Positions 7,952 through 15,389 of a stretch of 62,928 nucleotides of DNA are shown here, in pieces. The position numbers and the translations under genes are program-made. This DNA is from Candidatus Woesearchaeota archaeon (GTDB lineage: Archaea; Nanobdellota; Nanobdellia; SCGC-AAA011-G17; ARS1403), in the NCBI GenBank assembly GCA_016188065.1, contig JACPIN010000014.1, positions 1 through 62,928 of the forward strand, written 5' to 3'. Below the pieces are notes generated by a model. The model had not been told where the DNA came from and did not search any database. It saw only the letters and a program-made list of their open reading frames with translations. Within the stretch, counting starts at the first letter, position 1. Every line of letters starts with the position of its first letter.

Positions 7952-8716
7952 ATGAATATTAAAATTCTAAAAGAATCGCACGACAAGATAATCTATCATA
8001 TTTCTGATGCAGAGCTTTCATTGGTTAATGCTTTAAGAAGGTTGATCATGGAAGAAGTGCCGACAATAGCAATAGAAGATGCGACTTTTGTGAAAAATAG
8101 TTCTGCATTATATGATGAAGTAATTGCCCATAGGATGGGGTTGCTTCCGATGTCTTCAGATCTGAAATCATATAACTTCCAGGAAGAATGCAAATGTAAT
8201 GGAAAAGGATGCGCAAGATGCCAGGTAAAAATGACGCTTCAGGCAAAGGGGCCTTGCACAGTTTACGCATCAGATTTAAAGTCAAAAGACTCAAAAATAA
8301 AGCCCGTTTATCCGGAAACCCCAATCACAATTCTCCTAAAAGGCCAGGATCTTGAAATAGAAGCTACAGCAAAGCTTGGCAGGGGAAAGGAGCACTCAAA
8401 ATTCTCTCCAGGTTTAGCATATTATCGGTTCTACCCAACTCTAAAAACAACAAAGGATTCAAATCTGAAAAAATGTGCGGAGCTCTCTGACAATCTAGAA
8501 ATAAAAAGCAGCAAATTGGAAATAAAAGACATAACAAAATGGAATGAGGCGCAGGAGCAGATATGCGAAAAGAATAACGTCGTGGTAGAATACAGCAAGG
8601 AGGAGTTCATCTTCATAGTAGAGTCATGGGGTCAGTTAGACATCAAAAAAATTCCAGGCATAGCATTGGATATTTTCGGGCATAAATTAAAAGAGCTTGA
8701 AAAGCAAATTAAATAA
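7952..8716 (+). CDS. rpoD: RNA polymerase subunit D (Rpb3-like)
   Basis: Subunit D with subunit L forms the alpha-like assembly platform of archaeal RNA polymerase. The 254 residues contain the dimerisation region (SLVNALRRLIMEEVPTIAI, HRMGLLPM) and an inserted domain with the cysteines CKCNGKGCARC, consistent with the iron-sulfur cluster domain of many archaeal D subunits. The C-terminus VESWGQLDIKKI is typical. It is the last member of this part of the superoperon before the endonuclease insertion. Confidence 0.95.
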   Translation: MNIKILKESHDKIIYHISDAELSLVNALRRLIMEEVPTIAIEDATFVKNSSALYDEVIAHRMGLLPMSSDLKSYNFQEECKCNGKGCARCQVKMTLQAKGPCTVYASDLKSKDSKIKPVYPETPITILLKGQDLEIEATAKLGRGKEHSKFSPGLAYYRFYPTLKTTKDSNLKKCAELSDNLEIKSSKLEIKDITKWNEAQEQICEKNNVVVEYSKEEFIFIVESWGQLDIKKIPGIALDIFGHKLKELEKQIK

Positions 8717-8796
8717 TATTAATTCTAATAAATTTCATCTGACATACGCGCCAGATAGACATAAAAGATATAAAAACAAAAATAAATTCTTTCCTT

Positions 8797-9852
8797 ATGA
8801 AAATAATAAAAAATGAAAGGACCTCGGAAATAGTTGGATTAAGTTTTGGAGATGGAAGTCTAACTAGAAGGAAATCTGGCAAGAACAAAGGAAGTTTAAG
8901 GTTTCAATTAAGAGGACATATAACCGAAGATAGAGAACACTATGATTCATATATAAGACCTTTATTTAAGGAAACAATTGGTGAAGTACCAGTAATAACT
9001 GACAAAGGAAAAAATCAATCTTATGGTCTAAGTACTGGAAAAAATTTAACATGTACCTATTTATCTTTATTAGGAATTCCTATAGGAGTTAAAAAAGTAT
9101 TAAAAATCCCGGATTGGATTATTGAAAATAAAGAAAATGTTAAAGGGTTTCTAAGAGGATTCTTAGACACTGATGGGACAATATACTGTCAAAAAAATTA
9201 TTTACTAAAAAAGAATGAAAAACATACTCAAATAAGACTAAAATTAACTACAACTTCAAAAACTCTAGCAAAGGATATGAAGTTAATTCTAGACGGTTTC
9301 GGAATAAAAAACCTCTTAAAAGTACAAAAAAAGAAAAAATTAAATGAAAGAACATCTTATAGTATTGAAACATGCGGAGGAATTCAAATAGATAAGTGGT
9401 TTAAGATAATTGGTTCAAATAATCCAAAGCATATTACAAAGTACCTAGTGTGGAAAAAGTTTGGTTTCTGTCCTCCTTACACAATACTAGAAGAAAGAAA
9501 AAAAATCTTAAAAGGACAAATCAATCCAAATGATCATTATGCGGGAGTGCCGGAGTCTGGAAAACGGATACGGTCGAGGTCCGTATGGCTTAGTGCCTAC
9601 GCAGGTTCAAATCCTGTCTCCCGCAAATCACCATTTTCAACTATGAAAAAAATTAAAACAAAAACTCAAGGAACTCAATCTAAAAGAATTAAGTTAGCTG
9701 GAGCTATGAGAAAAGAAATTCTATTAAAAATAGAAAACCTTGAAAATATGATGAAAGGATTAAAATCGTCCATGAAAGACGAGACTATGATTAATATAAG
9801 AAAAGAGGGAAAAGAGTTAGTGCTTCTAATAAAAGAACTTTATAAAAAATGA
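8797..9852 (+). CDS. LAGLIDADG homing endonuclease, frame running through a tRNA gene
   Basis: Two LAGLIDADG helices are visible: IVGLSFGDGSL near residues 12-22 and LRGFLDTDGTI near residues 118-128, the layout of a single-chain homing endonuclease. The recognisable enzyme ends near residue 248 (ILKGQINPNDHY). No stop codon follows: the frame reads straight through tRNA-Leu (codons 249 onward, AGVPESGK) and into a 69-residue gene, stopping at 9852. Either the protein has a long odd tail or the native stop was lost on insertion before the tRNA. It splits rpoD from rpl18e. Confidence 0.75.
   Translation: MKIIKNERTSEIVGLSFGDGSLTRRKSGKNKGSLRFQLRGHITEDREHYDSYIRPLFKETIGEVPVITDKGKNQSYGLSTGKNLTCTYLSLLGIPIGVKKVLKIPDWIIENKENVKGFLRGFLDTDGTIYCQKNYLLKKNEKHTQIRLKLTTTSKTLAKDMKLILDGFGIKNLLKVQKKKKLNERTSYSIETCGGIQIDKWFKIIGSNNPKHITKYLVWKKFGFCPPYTILEERKKILKGQINPNDHYAGVPESGKRIRSRSVWLSAYAGSNPVSRKSPFSTMKKIKTKTQGTQSKRIKLAGAMRKEILLKIENLENMMKGLKSSMKDETMINIRKEGKELVLLIKELYKK
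9541..9625 (+). tRNA. tRNA-Leu, anticodon GAG
   Basis: An 85-nt class II tRNA. The acceptor GCGGGAG pairs with CTCCCGC, discriminator A at 9625. The D arm is CCG/CGG, the anticodon stem TACGG/CCGTA encloses the loop TCGAGGT (anticodon GAG), a variable arm GGC/GCC follows, and the T arm is GCAGG with loop TTCAAAT and CCTGT. No intron and no encoded CCA. A CTTAAAAG box about 30 nt upstream lies inside the endonuclease frame and may be its promoter. Confidence 0.95.
9643..9852 (+). CDS. Small basic helical protein, possible antitoxin-like partner
   Basis: A 69-residue Lys-rich protein starting at ATG 9643, 17 bp after tRNA-Leu and in frame with the endonuclease upstream. It is almost entirely helical (LLKIENLENMMKGLKSSMKD). 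Its stop overlaps the ATG of a DUF2283 gene by four bases, a spacing common in toxin-antitoxin pairs. I see no family motif. It may instead be only the tail of the 8797-9852 frame. Confidence 0.45.
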   Translation: MKKIKTKTQGTQSKRIKLAGAMRKEILLKIENLENMMKGLKSSMKDETMINIRKEGKELVLLIKELYKK

Positions 9853-10082
9853 AAGACAATATATATATTTACTATGATGAAGAAGGGGATTTCTTAGAAT
9901 TCAATACTGGCGAATATAAAAATGGATATTTCAGAGATGTTAAAGAAGGCATCTCAGAATGGATTGATGAAGAAACAGGAAAAGTAACTGGCTTTGCAAT
10001 CATGAGCTTCAGAAAAAGAATGGCAAAATTCCACAACATAAAGCTTAAACTGCCAGTAAAATTGGAAATGATTCCTGCTTAG
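9849..10082 (+). CDS. DUF2283 family protein
   Basis: A 77-residue protein with the DUF2283 strand pattern: IYIYYDEEGDFLEFNTGE at the start, then IDEETGKVTGFAIMSF. DUF2283 proteins are small, often paired with another small gene, and are considered likely antitoxin or toxin-associated components. The start overlaps the upstream gene by ATGA. A second DUF2283-like protein is at 28292. Confidence 0.7.
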   Translation: MKDNIYIYYDEEGDFLEFNTGEYKNGYFRDVKEGISEWIDEETGKVTGFAIMSFRKRMAKFHNIKLKLPVKLEMIPA

Positions 10083-10100
10083 TTGGTGGAAAAATAACAA

Positions 10101-10493
10101 TCATAAATCTTTTTCCCTCAAATGGAACTCAACTTTCATTCCTTCAGGATCTTGGGTAAAAATAGCAGTCCCTCCGAAATCGTCATCTGTAATTCCCCCT
10201 TCCTCCATAAAGACCTTCAGTTTTTTTAGTTTAGTCTCAATTTTCTTCAATTCTTCCATAGTCTTTACTTTAAATGCCCAATGGTCAAGACCTACATTAT
10301 TTCTATTAAATTTAAGGGGTTTTGGCAGGTTATCTCTTGGTAGCCCTAACCAAAAAGAAAAAGTGCCATCGGAGAGCCCAATATATTCTTTCTCCTCTAC
10401 AATTAGCCTCATGCCACAGATATTAACATAAAACTCTTTACACTCATCTAATTTATTAACAGTCAAGGTTATATGATCCACGCCTTTAGTCAT
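10101..10493 (-). CDS. VOC-superfamily (glyoxalase-like) protein
   Basis: A 130-residue single-domain vicinal oxygen chelate protein. It starts with DHITLTVNKLDECKEFYVN, the first strand-helix with a metal-binding His, has DHWAFKV in the second half and ends TQDPEGMKVEFH with a Glu in the expected metal position. It could be a lyase, dioxygenase or resistance protein; the substrate cannot be read from sequence. It is a single gene convergent with the DUF2283 gene. Confidence 0.8.
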   Translation of the reverse strand: MTKGVDHITLTVNKLDECKEFYVNICGMRLIVEEKEYIGLSDGTFSFWLGLPRDNLPKPLKFNRNNVGLDHWAFKVKTMEELKKIETKLKKLKVFMEEGGITDDDFGGTAIFTQDPEGMKVEFHLREKDL

Positions 10494-10556
10494 GATTACT
10501 TATTTAATAGTTGATGATTTATATTTTTTTGGATTTCAAAACACCCGATAGAAAAT

Positions 10557-10565
10557 CTTTTAAAC
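10557..10565 (+). promoter_or_regulatory. TATA box of the rpl18e operon
   Basis: TCTTTTAAA about 26 nt before the rpl18e ATG at 10587. It provides a separate leaderless promoter for the rpl18e-rpl13-rps9 part now separated from rpoD. Confidence 0.5.
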
Positions 10566-10586
10566 AGCTTTTTATCAAAGTTTGTC

Positions 10587-10952
10587 ATGGTAAAAAGAAC
10601 AGGTCCAACAAATCCGCATTTGCAGAAGCTAATTATAGATTTAAAGAAGTTATCAGTCCAAAAGCAAGTCAAGCTATGGAAAAGGATAGCATTGGATTTG
10701 CAAAGGCCGACGAGGATAAGAAGAAAAGTTAATCTCTACAAAGTTGAAAGATATTTGAGAAATGGAGAGACAGCCCTAGTTCCAGGCAAATTATTATCAT
10801 TAGGAAATTTAACAAAGAAAATAGAAATAGCAGCATACCAGGCATCAGATCAGGCAAAAAAAAAGATACAAGAGTCAGGCTCTAAATTTTTGACTATACA
10901 GGAATTGATGACAAAAAATCCGCATGGGAAAAAAGTGAGGATTATAGGTTAA
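10587..10952 (+). CDS. rpl18e: Large ribosomal subunit protein eL18
   Basis: eL18 is an archaeal/eukaryotic large-subunit protein. The 121 residues have the family start (KRTGPTNPHLQKLIIDLK), the NLYKVERY segment, the central VPGKLLSLGNLTKKIEIAAY and the C-terminal NPHGKKVRIIG. Length is normal. It opens the second operon fragment and is followed one base later by an unknown small gene. Confidence 0.95.
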   Translation: MVKRTGPTNPHLQKLIIDLKKLSVQKQVKLWKRIALDLQRPTRIRRKVNLYKVERYLRNGETALVPGKLLSLGNLTKKIEIAAYQASDQAKKKIQESGSKFLTIQELMTKNPHGKKVRIIG

Positions 10953-10953
10953 G

Positions 10954-11178
10954 ATGAGGCTTTATTATAATAATGACATAGGTTTGGAAGAAGAAACAGA
11001 TTGCTCTTATCAATTTGATTTACCAGCAGCAGACCCTTTAGAAATAAGGATTAAAGAGGTCAATCTTGTTAGGGAAAGGTTTACACCAAGGCCATATGAT
11101 ATAACTCCCGGCGAGATATTTGCCCTGGACTACGCTGAAAAAATAATTGCAAGGCTTAAAAATGATAATCAACGCTAA
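10954..11178 (+). CDS. Unknown small protein between rpl18e and rpl13
   Basis: A 74-residue acidic protein starting one base after rpl18e and overlapping the start of rpl13 by 17 bp, so it is translated within the ribosomal operon. It begins MRLYYNNDIGLEEETDCSY, with a central RFTPRPYDITPGEIFALDY and a helical end. Most archaea have no gene here. I find no zinc motif and no match to RpoN, the nearest expected gene. Confidence 0.6.
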   Translation: MRLYYNNDIGLEEETDCSYQFDLPAADPLEIRIKEVNLVRERFTPRPYDITPGEIFALDYAEKIIARLKNDNQR

Positions 11179-11578
11179 AGATTTGATACTGGGAAGATTA
11201 GGGGCTTTTGTAGCAAAGAAAGCGCTTTTAGGAGAAGAAATAAAAATAGTTAATTGCAAGGATGCAGTCATAGTAGGAAAAAAAGACGTCGTGATAAATA
11301 GATATAAGAAAAAACAAAGGAGAACAACGCCAAGAAAAGGGCCATTTATTCCAAAGACTTCAGACAGGTTTGTAAAAAGAACGATTAGAGGAATGCTTCC
11401 ATATAAAAAAGGAAGGGGGAGAGACGCATTTAAAAGAATTATCTGCTATAAGTCAGTACCAGAAAGCCTTAAAAACAAGGAAATCATTAATATGGACAGC
11501 TATAATGTCCTGCAAACAAACAATGAGAATTTCATAAGGGTGGAAGAGATCTGCAGGCAATTGGGGGGAAAAGAATGA
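11162..11578 (+). CDS. rpl13: Large ribosomal subunit protein uL13
   Basis: An early-assembling large-subunit protein. The sequence opens MIINAKDLILGRLGAFVAK, with GPFIPKTSDRFVKRTIRGML and PYKKGRGRDAFKRI following, all typical of archaeal uL13. I chose ATG 11162; a TTG at 11147 is possible but extends beyond the family start. It overlaps the unknown gene upstream by 17 bp and rps9 downstream by 4 bp. Confidence 0.95.
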   Translation: MIINAKDLILGRLGAFVAKKALLGEEIKIVNCKDAVIVGKKDVVINRYKKKQRRTTPRKGPFIPKTSDRFVKRTIRGMLPYKKGRGRDAFKRIICYKSVPESLKNKEIINMDSYNVLQTNNENFIRVEEICRQLGGKE

Positions 11579-11979
11579 AAGCAATCCACGTCTCTGGAAA
11601 GAGAAAAAGCTCAGTTGCAAGAGCTACTTTAAAAGAGGGCGACGGGGTTATAAGGATAAACAATCAACTTTTAGCGCATTTCAGCAACAAGATGGCCAGA
11701 GAAAGGATCAATGAGCCGCTGAAGATTGCAGGAATGGAAACTGTGCAGAAAGTCAGCTTCGATATTAATGTGAACGGCGGAGGATGGCAGTCGCAGACAG
11801 AAGCAGTCAGGCTGGCAATTGCACGAGCATTAGTTACATACACAAAGTCAGACAAGCTAAAGCGGGACTTTTTGAATTATGACAGGCATTTGCTAATTGC
11901 AGACACTCGAAGAAACGAGACGAGCAAGCCGAATGATTCAGGAAAGCCAAGAAAAAAGCGCCAGAAAAGTTACCGTTAG
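11575..11979 (+). CDS. rps9: Small ribosomal subunit protein uS9
   Basis: uS9 reaches the P-site tRNA with its basic tail. The 134 residues have VSGKRKSSVARATLKEGDG at the start, NVNGGGWQSQTEAVRLAIAR in the core and the invariant end RKKRQKSYR, including the terminal arginine. ATGA overlap with rpl13. In other archaea rpoN follows directly; here a poly-T stretch follows and rpoN lies 2.6 kb further on. Confidence 0.96.
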   Translation: MKAIHVSGKRKSSVARATLKEGDGVIRINNQLLAHFSNKMARERINEPLKIAGMETVQKVSFDINVNGGGWQSQTEAVRLAIARALVTYTKSDKLKRDFLNYDRHLLIADTRRNETSKPNDSGKPRKKRQKSYR

Positions 11980-11990
11980 TAGCAAAGTAA

Positions 11991-12013
11991 TCTTTTCTTT
12001 TATTTTTTCTTTT
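11991..12013 (+). terminator. Poly-T transcription terminator after rps9
   Basis: A run of T-rich tracts (TCTTTTCTTT then TATTTTTTCTTT) starts 11 nt after the rps9 stop. Archaeal RNA polymerase terminates at such oligo-T tracts without a hairpin. Confidence 0.45.
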
Positions 12014-12078
12014 GGTGGGTTTTTAAATCACCTTTCTAGTCGCATAAAGTTTAAATAATTCAAGTTCTATAAGGGCTT

Positions 12079-12954
12079 ATGCAAAAAATAACCCCCCATT
12101 TATGGTATGACAAAGAAGCAAAAGAAGCAGCAAGATTCTACACTTCCATTTTTCCAAATTCAAAAATAAAAAACATAACAACGCTTCACAACACACCTTC
12201 AGGAGATTGTGATATTGTCTCGTTTGAGCTTTCAAGGCAGGCTTTTATGGCAATCAACGCAGGCCCACTTTTCAAATTCAACCCTTCAATCTCATTTCTT
12301 GTTGCCTGCAAAACAAAAGAAGAGGTTGATGTATTATGGAAAAAGCTCTCAAAAGAAGGAAGCACATTAATGGAACTCGGCAGCTATCCTTTTAGCGGCA
12401 GATATGCATGGCTCCAGGATAAGTATGGACTCTCTTGGCAGTTAATGCTAACAGACAAGCACAGCCTCATGCAAAAAATAACCCCAACATTAATGTTCAC
12501 GCAAAAAATGTGCGGCAAAGCTGAAGAGGCAATCAATCTCTACATTTCAGTATTCAAAAATTCAAAAGTAAATGGTATCATGCGTTATGGAAAAGGTGAG
12601 GAGCCGGAAAAAGAAGGAGCAATAAAATTCGCATCCATCACTTTGGAGAATCAGGGTTTCGCTGCCCTGGAGTCTGCCCACGCACATAATTTTAGGTTCA
12701 GTGAAGCAATATCATTTATAGTAAATTGCGACTCACAAGAAGAGATTGATTATTATTGGAAATTATCAAATAATAAAAAGGATGAGCAGTGCGGCTGGCT
12801 GAAAGACAGGTTTGGTATGAGTTGGCAGATTGTTCCTTCAATTTTGGGAGAGATGTTAAGGGACAAAGACAAAAATAAACTGGCGAGAGTAACAGAAGCA
12901 TTTCTAAAAATGAAAAAGTTTGACATTGAGAAATTAAAGAAAGTATACCTGTAG
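12079..12954 (+). CDS. Tandem PhnB-like VOC protein
   Basis: A 291-residue protein made of two related PhnB/3-demethylubiquinone-methyltransferase-like VOC domains. The first begins [21 protein letters not shown] and contains [14 protein letters not shown]. The second begins at about residue 134 ([20 protein letters not shown]) and contains [14 protein letters not shown]. The strongly similar repeats show internal duplication. The fold is known for many enzymes and resistance proteins but the activity here is unknown. Monocistronic, after the rps9 terminator. Confidence 0.82.
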   Translation: MQKITPHLWYDKEAKEAARFYTSIFPNSKIKNITTLHNTPSGDCDIVSFELSRQAFMAINAGPLFKFNPSISFLVACKTKEEVDVLWKKLSKEGSTLMELGSYPFSGRYAWLQDKYGLSWQLMLTDKHSLMQKITPTLMFTQKMCGKAEEAINLYISVFKNSKVNGIMRYGKGEEPEKEGAIKFASITLENQGFAALESAHAHNFRFSEAISFIVNCDSQEEIDYYWKLSNNKKDEQCGWLKDRFGMSWQIVPSILGEMLRDKDKNKLARVTEAFLKMKKFDIEKLKKVYL

Positions 12955-12967
12955 CAATAAATTTTCT

Positions 12968-13294
12968 TTAAGTTAAATTTTTAGCTTCTTCTTCAAGTAG
13001 TTTTAATCTTTTCTTGTTTGCTTTGTGAAAATCTTTATCTATATAATGTTCAGATGCGCCGTACCCATATTTTACAATATTTTTTTCTTCTTCCTGAACT
13101 ATTTTTCTGAAATGTTTTAATGCCTTGAGTAGTATTTTTTTATAAATAACGCTCTTTCTGAATTCATTAAACTTTATTGAGTTCTCTTTATTCTCCCTCA
13201 TCCCCTCCAAAGCAAAAGCAAAGGCCACATGGTCTTCTTTTTCCTTAACACATCGGAGATGTTTATTAAATTCATCCTCATAATTACTTATCAT
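12968..13294 (-). CDS. Hypothetical charged helical protein
   Basis: A 108-residue protein, mostly helical and Lys/Glu-rich, with central LLKALKHFRKIVQEEEKN and a C-terminal KKRLKLLEEEAKNL. No membrane segment and no recognised motif. It is convergent with the PhnB-like gene (14 bp between stops) and divergent from the secreted protein gene at 13410. Confidence 0.5.
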   Translation of the reverse strand: MISNYEDEFNKHLRCVKEKEDHVAFAFALEGMRENKENSIKFNEFRKSVIYKKILLKALKHFRKIVQEEEKNIVKYGYGASEHYIDKDFHKANKKRLKLLEEEAKNLT

Positions 13295-13409
13295 TTAGCA
13301 ACCTCAGTTATCCTCTTCCAAATTAGTTTGCCCAGCATTAGTTTTAGTTCAGTTAAATTTATAATTCCTTCTTTTCGATAAATCCATTAAACAAAGGAGG
13401 CGAAAAGTC

Positions 13410-14486
13410 ATGAATTGTAAAAGTTTAGTTTTTATTCTCTTATTTCTAATCTTGTTCAACTCAGTTTCAGCACAAGAAGAAACTCTTTCTGCGCAGGACC
13501 AAAACACAAGTACAAGTGAAGAAAATATAACTGCACTAGAAACATCAGCAGCAAATGAATCAGATGTAAAAGCGGAAGAAGTAAAAGAAATCGAAGAAAT
13601 TATTTTAAAAAATTTTATTCCAAGGGAATTCAGGATTGGAGATGCGCAGTTCAGCATACAAGTACAAAACAACAAGAATGAGACAATGCAGAATATATTG
13701 GCATTGGTATCCGGAAAAGGATTCTCAACTTATGGGGTTGCACCAATAGACACATTAGAGCCGCAAGAAAAAGGCTACATTCTAGTCAGCGGGAATTTCA
13801 AGGAAAGCGGCTTGATTAACTTGACAATAAAAATAGCCCAGAAAGCATTCTATCAGGAAGTCAATGTTCTAGGGGAAAATGAAGAAGACATAAAAAAAGC
13901 AGAAATTTTAGTTAAACAGCAGGAAGAAAAGAAAAAAGTTTTGGCAGAAGCATCATCAAAGCTAGAATCGCTGAAGCAGAATTATTCTGATTTAGAAACC
14001 AAGCTGGCTCAAAAAGAAAAAGAAAATTATGACATAGAGGGGGTTAGCCTAGTAGAATTAAAGAAGTACTTAAGGGAAACTCAGGCAAGCATCCTTGGAG
14101 AGCATGTAGAAGAGGCAAGAATCAATATCGGATTGGCAGCAGAGGAATTAAACACCGTGGAAAAGAAAATAGAAGGGCTAAAAAAATTACCGCTAATAAA
14201 GAGATTTAAAGAGCATTTAATAATATTCTCATCAATTGCAGGAGCAATAATAACCTTCTTCGCCTTATACGAACTTTTAAAGAAAAAAGGAAAAGAGGCA
14301 GCTACAACAGCAGCATCGACAATTGAAAGCATGAAGCAAAAAGTTGAGAAGAAAGAAGAGCAGAAAGAACCTCCGCAAGAAACAGAAATAAAAAAAGAAG
14401 AGGAAGAAAAAAAAGAGGAGCCTGACAAGAAAGAAGAAGAAAAGAAGAAGCATAAAAAAAGAAAAAAACCATATAAAAAGTTTTAA
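13410..14486 (+). CDS. Exported coiled-coil protein with cytosolic charged tail
   Basis: A 358-residue protein with a signal peptide (LVFILLFLILFNSVSAQ), an exported domain of about residues 50-165 that looks immunoglobulin-like, a coiled coil (about 165-250), a membrane helix near residues 270-288 (LIIFSSIAGAIITFFALY) and a tail of nearly pure Lys/Glu/Pro ending KKHKKRKKPYKKF. The strong Shine-Dalgarno AAAGGAGGC 7 nt before ATG 13410 fixes the start. Topology: outside-in with a basic tail in the cytoplasm. Function unknown; three other proteins here share this plan. Confidence 0.7.
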   Translation: MNCKSLVFILLFLILFNSVSAQEETLSAQDQNTSTSEENITALETSAANESDVKAEEVKEIEEIILKNFIPREFRIGDAQFSIQVQNNKNETMQNILALVSGKGFSTYGVAPIDTLEPQEKGYILVSGNFKESGLINLTIKIAQKAFYQEVNVLGENEEDIKKAEILVKQQEEKKKVLAEASSKLESLKQNYSDLETKLAQKEKENYDIEGVSLVELKKYLRETQASILGEHVEEARINIGLAAEELNTVEKKIEGLKKLPLIKRFKEHLIIFSSIAGAIITFFALYELLKKKGKEAATTAASTIESMKQKVEKKEEQKEPPQETEIKKEEEEKKEEPDKKEEEKKKHKKRKKPYKKF

Positions 14487-14497
14487 AAAGGGTTAAA

Positions 14498-14620
14498 TTG
14501 TATTCCCAACTTAAGTTTTTGGAGAGGTTTGGATATATAGAAAAAGAAGGATATCCACATAAAAACCATATTACAATGAAAGGATTAAAAGAAACTCAAA
14601 GGGGGAAAGGATCTGTATGA
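14498..14620 (+). CDS. Possible winged-helix micro-ORF coupled to rpoN
   Basis: A 40-residue frame from TTG 14498 whose TGA overlaps the rpoN ATG (ATGA). The text LKFLERFGYIEKEGYPHKN followed by ITMKGLKETQRG resembles the recognition helix and wing of a winged-helix protein, so it may be a relic of a longer regulator. The start codon is weak. It may be chance, but the coupling to rpoN is exact. Confidence 0.3.
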   Translation: MYSQLKFLERFGYIEKEGYPHKNHITMKGLKETQRGKGSV

Positions 14621-14815
14621 TTATACCAGTCCGCTGTTTTCGGCTGCGGTAAGCCAACTGCGCATTTATGGCAGCATTACAATGATGAATTAAAAAAAGG
14701 AAAATCGCCAAAAGAAGTTTTAGATAAAATTGGCATGGAAAGATACTGCTGCAGGTCATTGTTCTTAAGCCATATTGATTTATTAGAAACAGTTGCAAAA
14801 TTCAAGAAAGGCTAA
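14617..14815 (+). CDS. rpoN: RNA polymerase subunit N (Rpb10-like), with a one-base frameshift
   Basis: Subunit N is an essential small zinc protein of archaeal RNA polymerase. The first eight codons read MIIPVRCF, then one extra base at about 14641 shifts the frame; the next frame reads GCGKPTAHLWQHYNDELKKG, then SPKEVLDKIGMERYCCRS and ends LSHIDLLETVAKFKKG. Together they give a complete 65-residue RpoN with CFxCG and CCR zinc motifs. Read literally, translation stops after R-L-R. A sequencing error is the simplest cause; programmed frameshifting is possible. Confidence 0.8.
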
Positions 14816-14848
14816 GTTTTATTAATAACTTCTTCTTCAAGTTAGTTG

Positions 14849-15388
14849 ATGAAATATCCAAAGTTCTTTGCATTAGTTCTCACAATTATAATCGCAGTTC
14901 TAATTTTCAGCAATGAAAAAATAATTTCAAAAGATAATTTCATAATCATAGAAAATTACCTCTCATCTTTTACATTAGGAGTATTTTACGCATATGGATT
15001 TACAGCTGCTCTAGCAACAGGGGCATTATTAAAAATTGCAGACCAGCAGAACATCGTCATCACAGGCATTGTTGCAGGCTTTGGATCATTGCTTGGGGAT
15101 TTAATAATTTTCAGGTTTATAAGGGGTTCATTCAACGACGAGCTCAAGCTGCTTGGAAAAACAAGGCCTTTAAAGAAGATAAGAAAATTTCTGAAAAAAT
15201 ATTCCAGCCTCAACAAAGTTGTTCCCATAATCGCATATATCATAATAGCATCCCCGCTGCCTGACGAAATAGGTGTTTCGCTTATTGCTGTCTATAAGAA
15301 CACAAACACAAAGGCATTCTCAATATTAGCGTTTTTCCTGAACACAATTGGAATATTCATCGTCCTCTTGATAGGCAGATCTGTTTAA
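14849..15388 (+). CDS. Multi-pass membrane protein of unknown function
   Basis: A protein of about 179 residues with five or so hydrophobic helices, a basic central loop (RPLKKIRKFLKKYSSLNK) and ASPLPDEIGVS before the last two helices. The pattern of glycine-rich helices with GSLLGDLIIFRFIR recalls small DedA/SMR-like membrane proteins, but I cannot assign it. The ATG at 14849 is preferred to TTG 14846. One base separates its stop from the P-type ATPase, so the two probably work together. Confidence 0.6.
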   Translation: MKYPKFFALVLTIIIAVLIFSNEKIISKDNFIIIENYLSSFTLGVFYAYGFTAALATGALLKIADQQNIVITGIVAGFGSLLGDLIIFRFIRGSFNDELKLLGKTRPLKKIRKFLKKYSSLNKVVPIIAYIIIASPLPDEIGVSLIAVYKNTNTKAFSILAFFLNTIGIFIVLLIGRSV

Positions 15389-15389
15389 A

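Noticed and set aside
9541-9625. An intron in tRNA-Leu hosting the endonuclease
   Set aside because: The tRNA folds completely without interruption and the endonuclease lies outside it, so it is not an intron-encoded gene here.
10511-10732. A 73-residue ORF before and inside rpl18e
   Set aside because: It overlaps rpl18e in another frame and has a poor N-terminus; eL18 is unambiguous.
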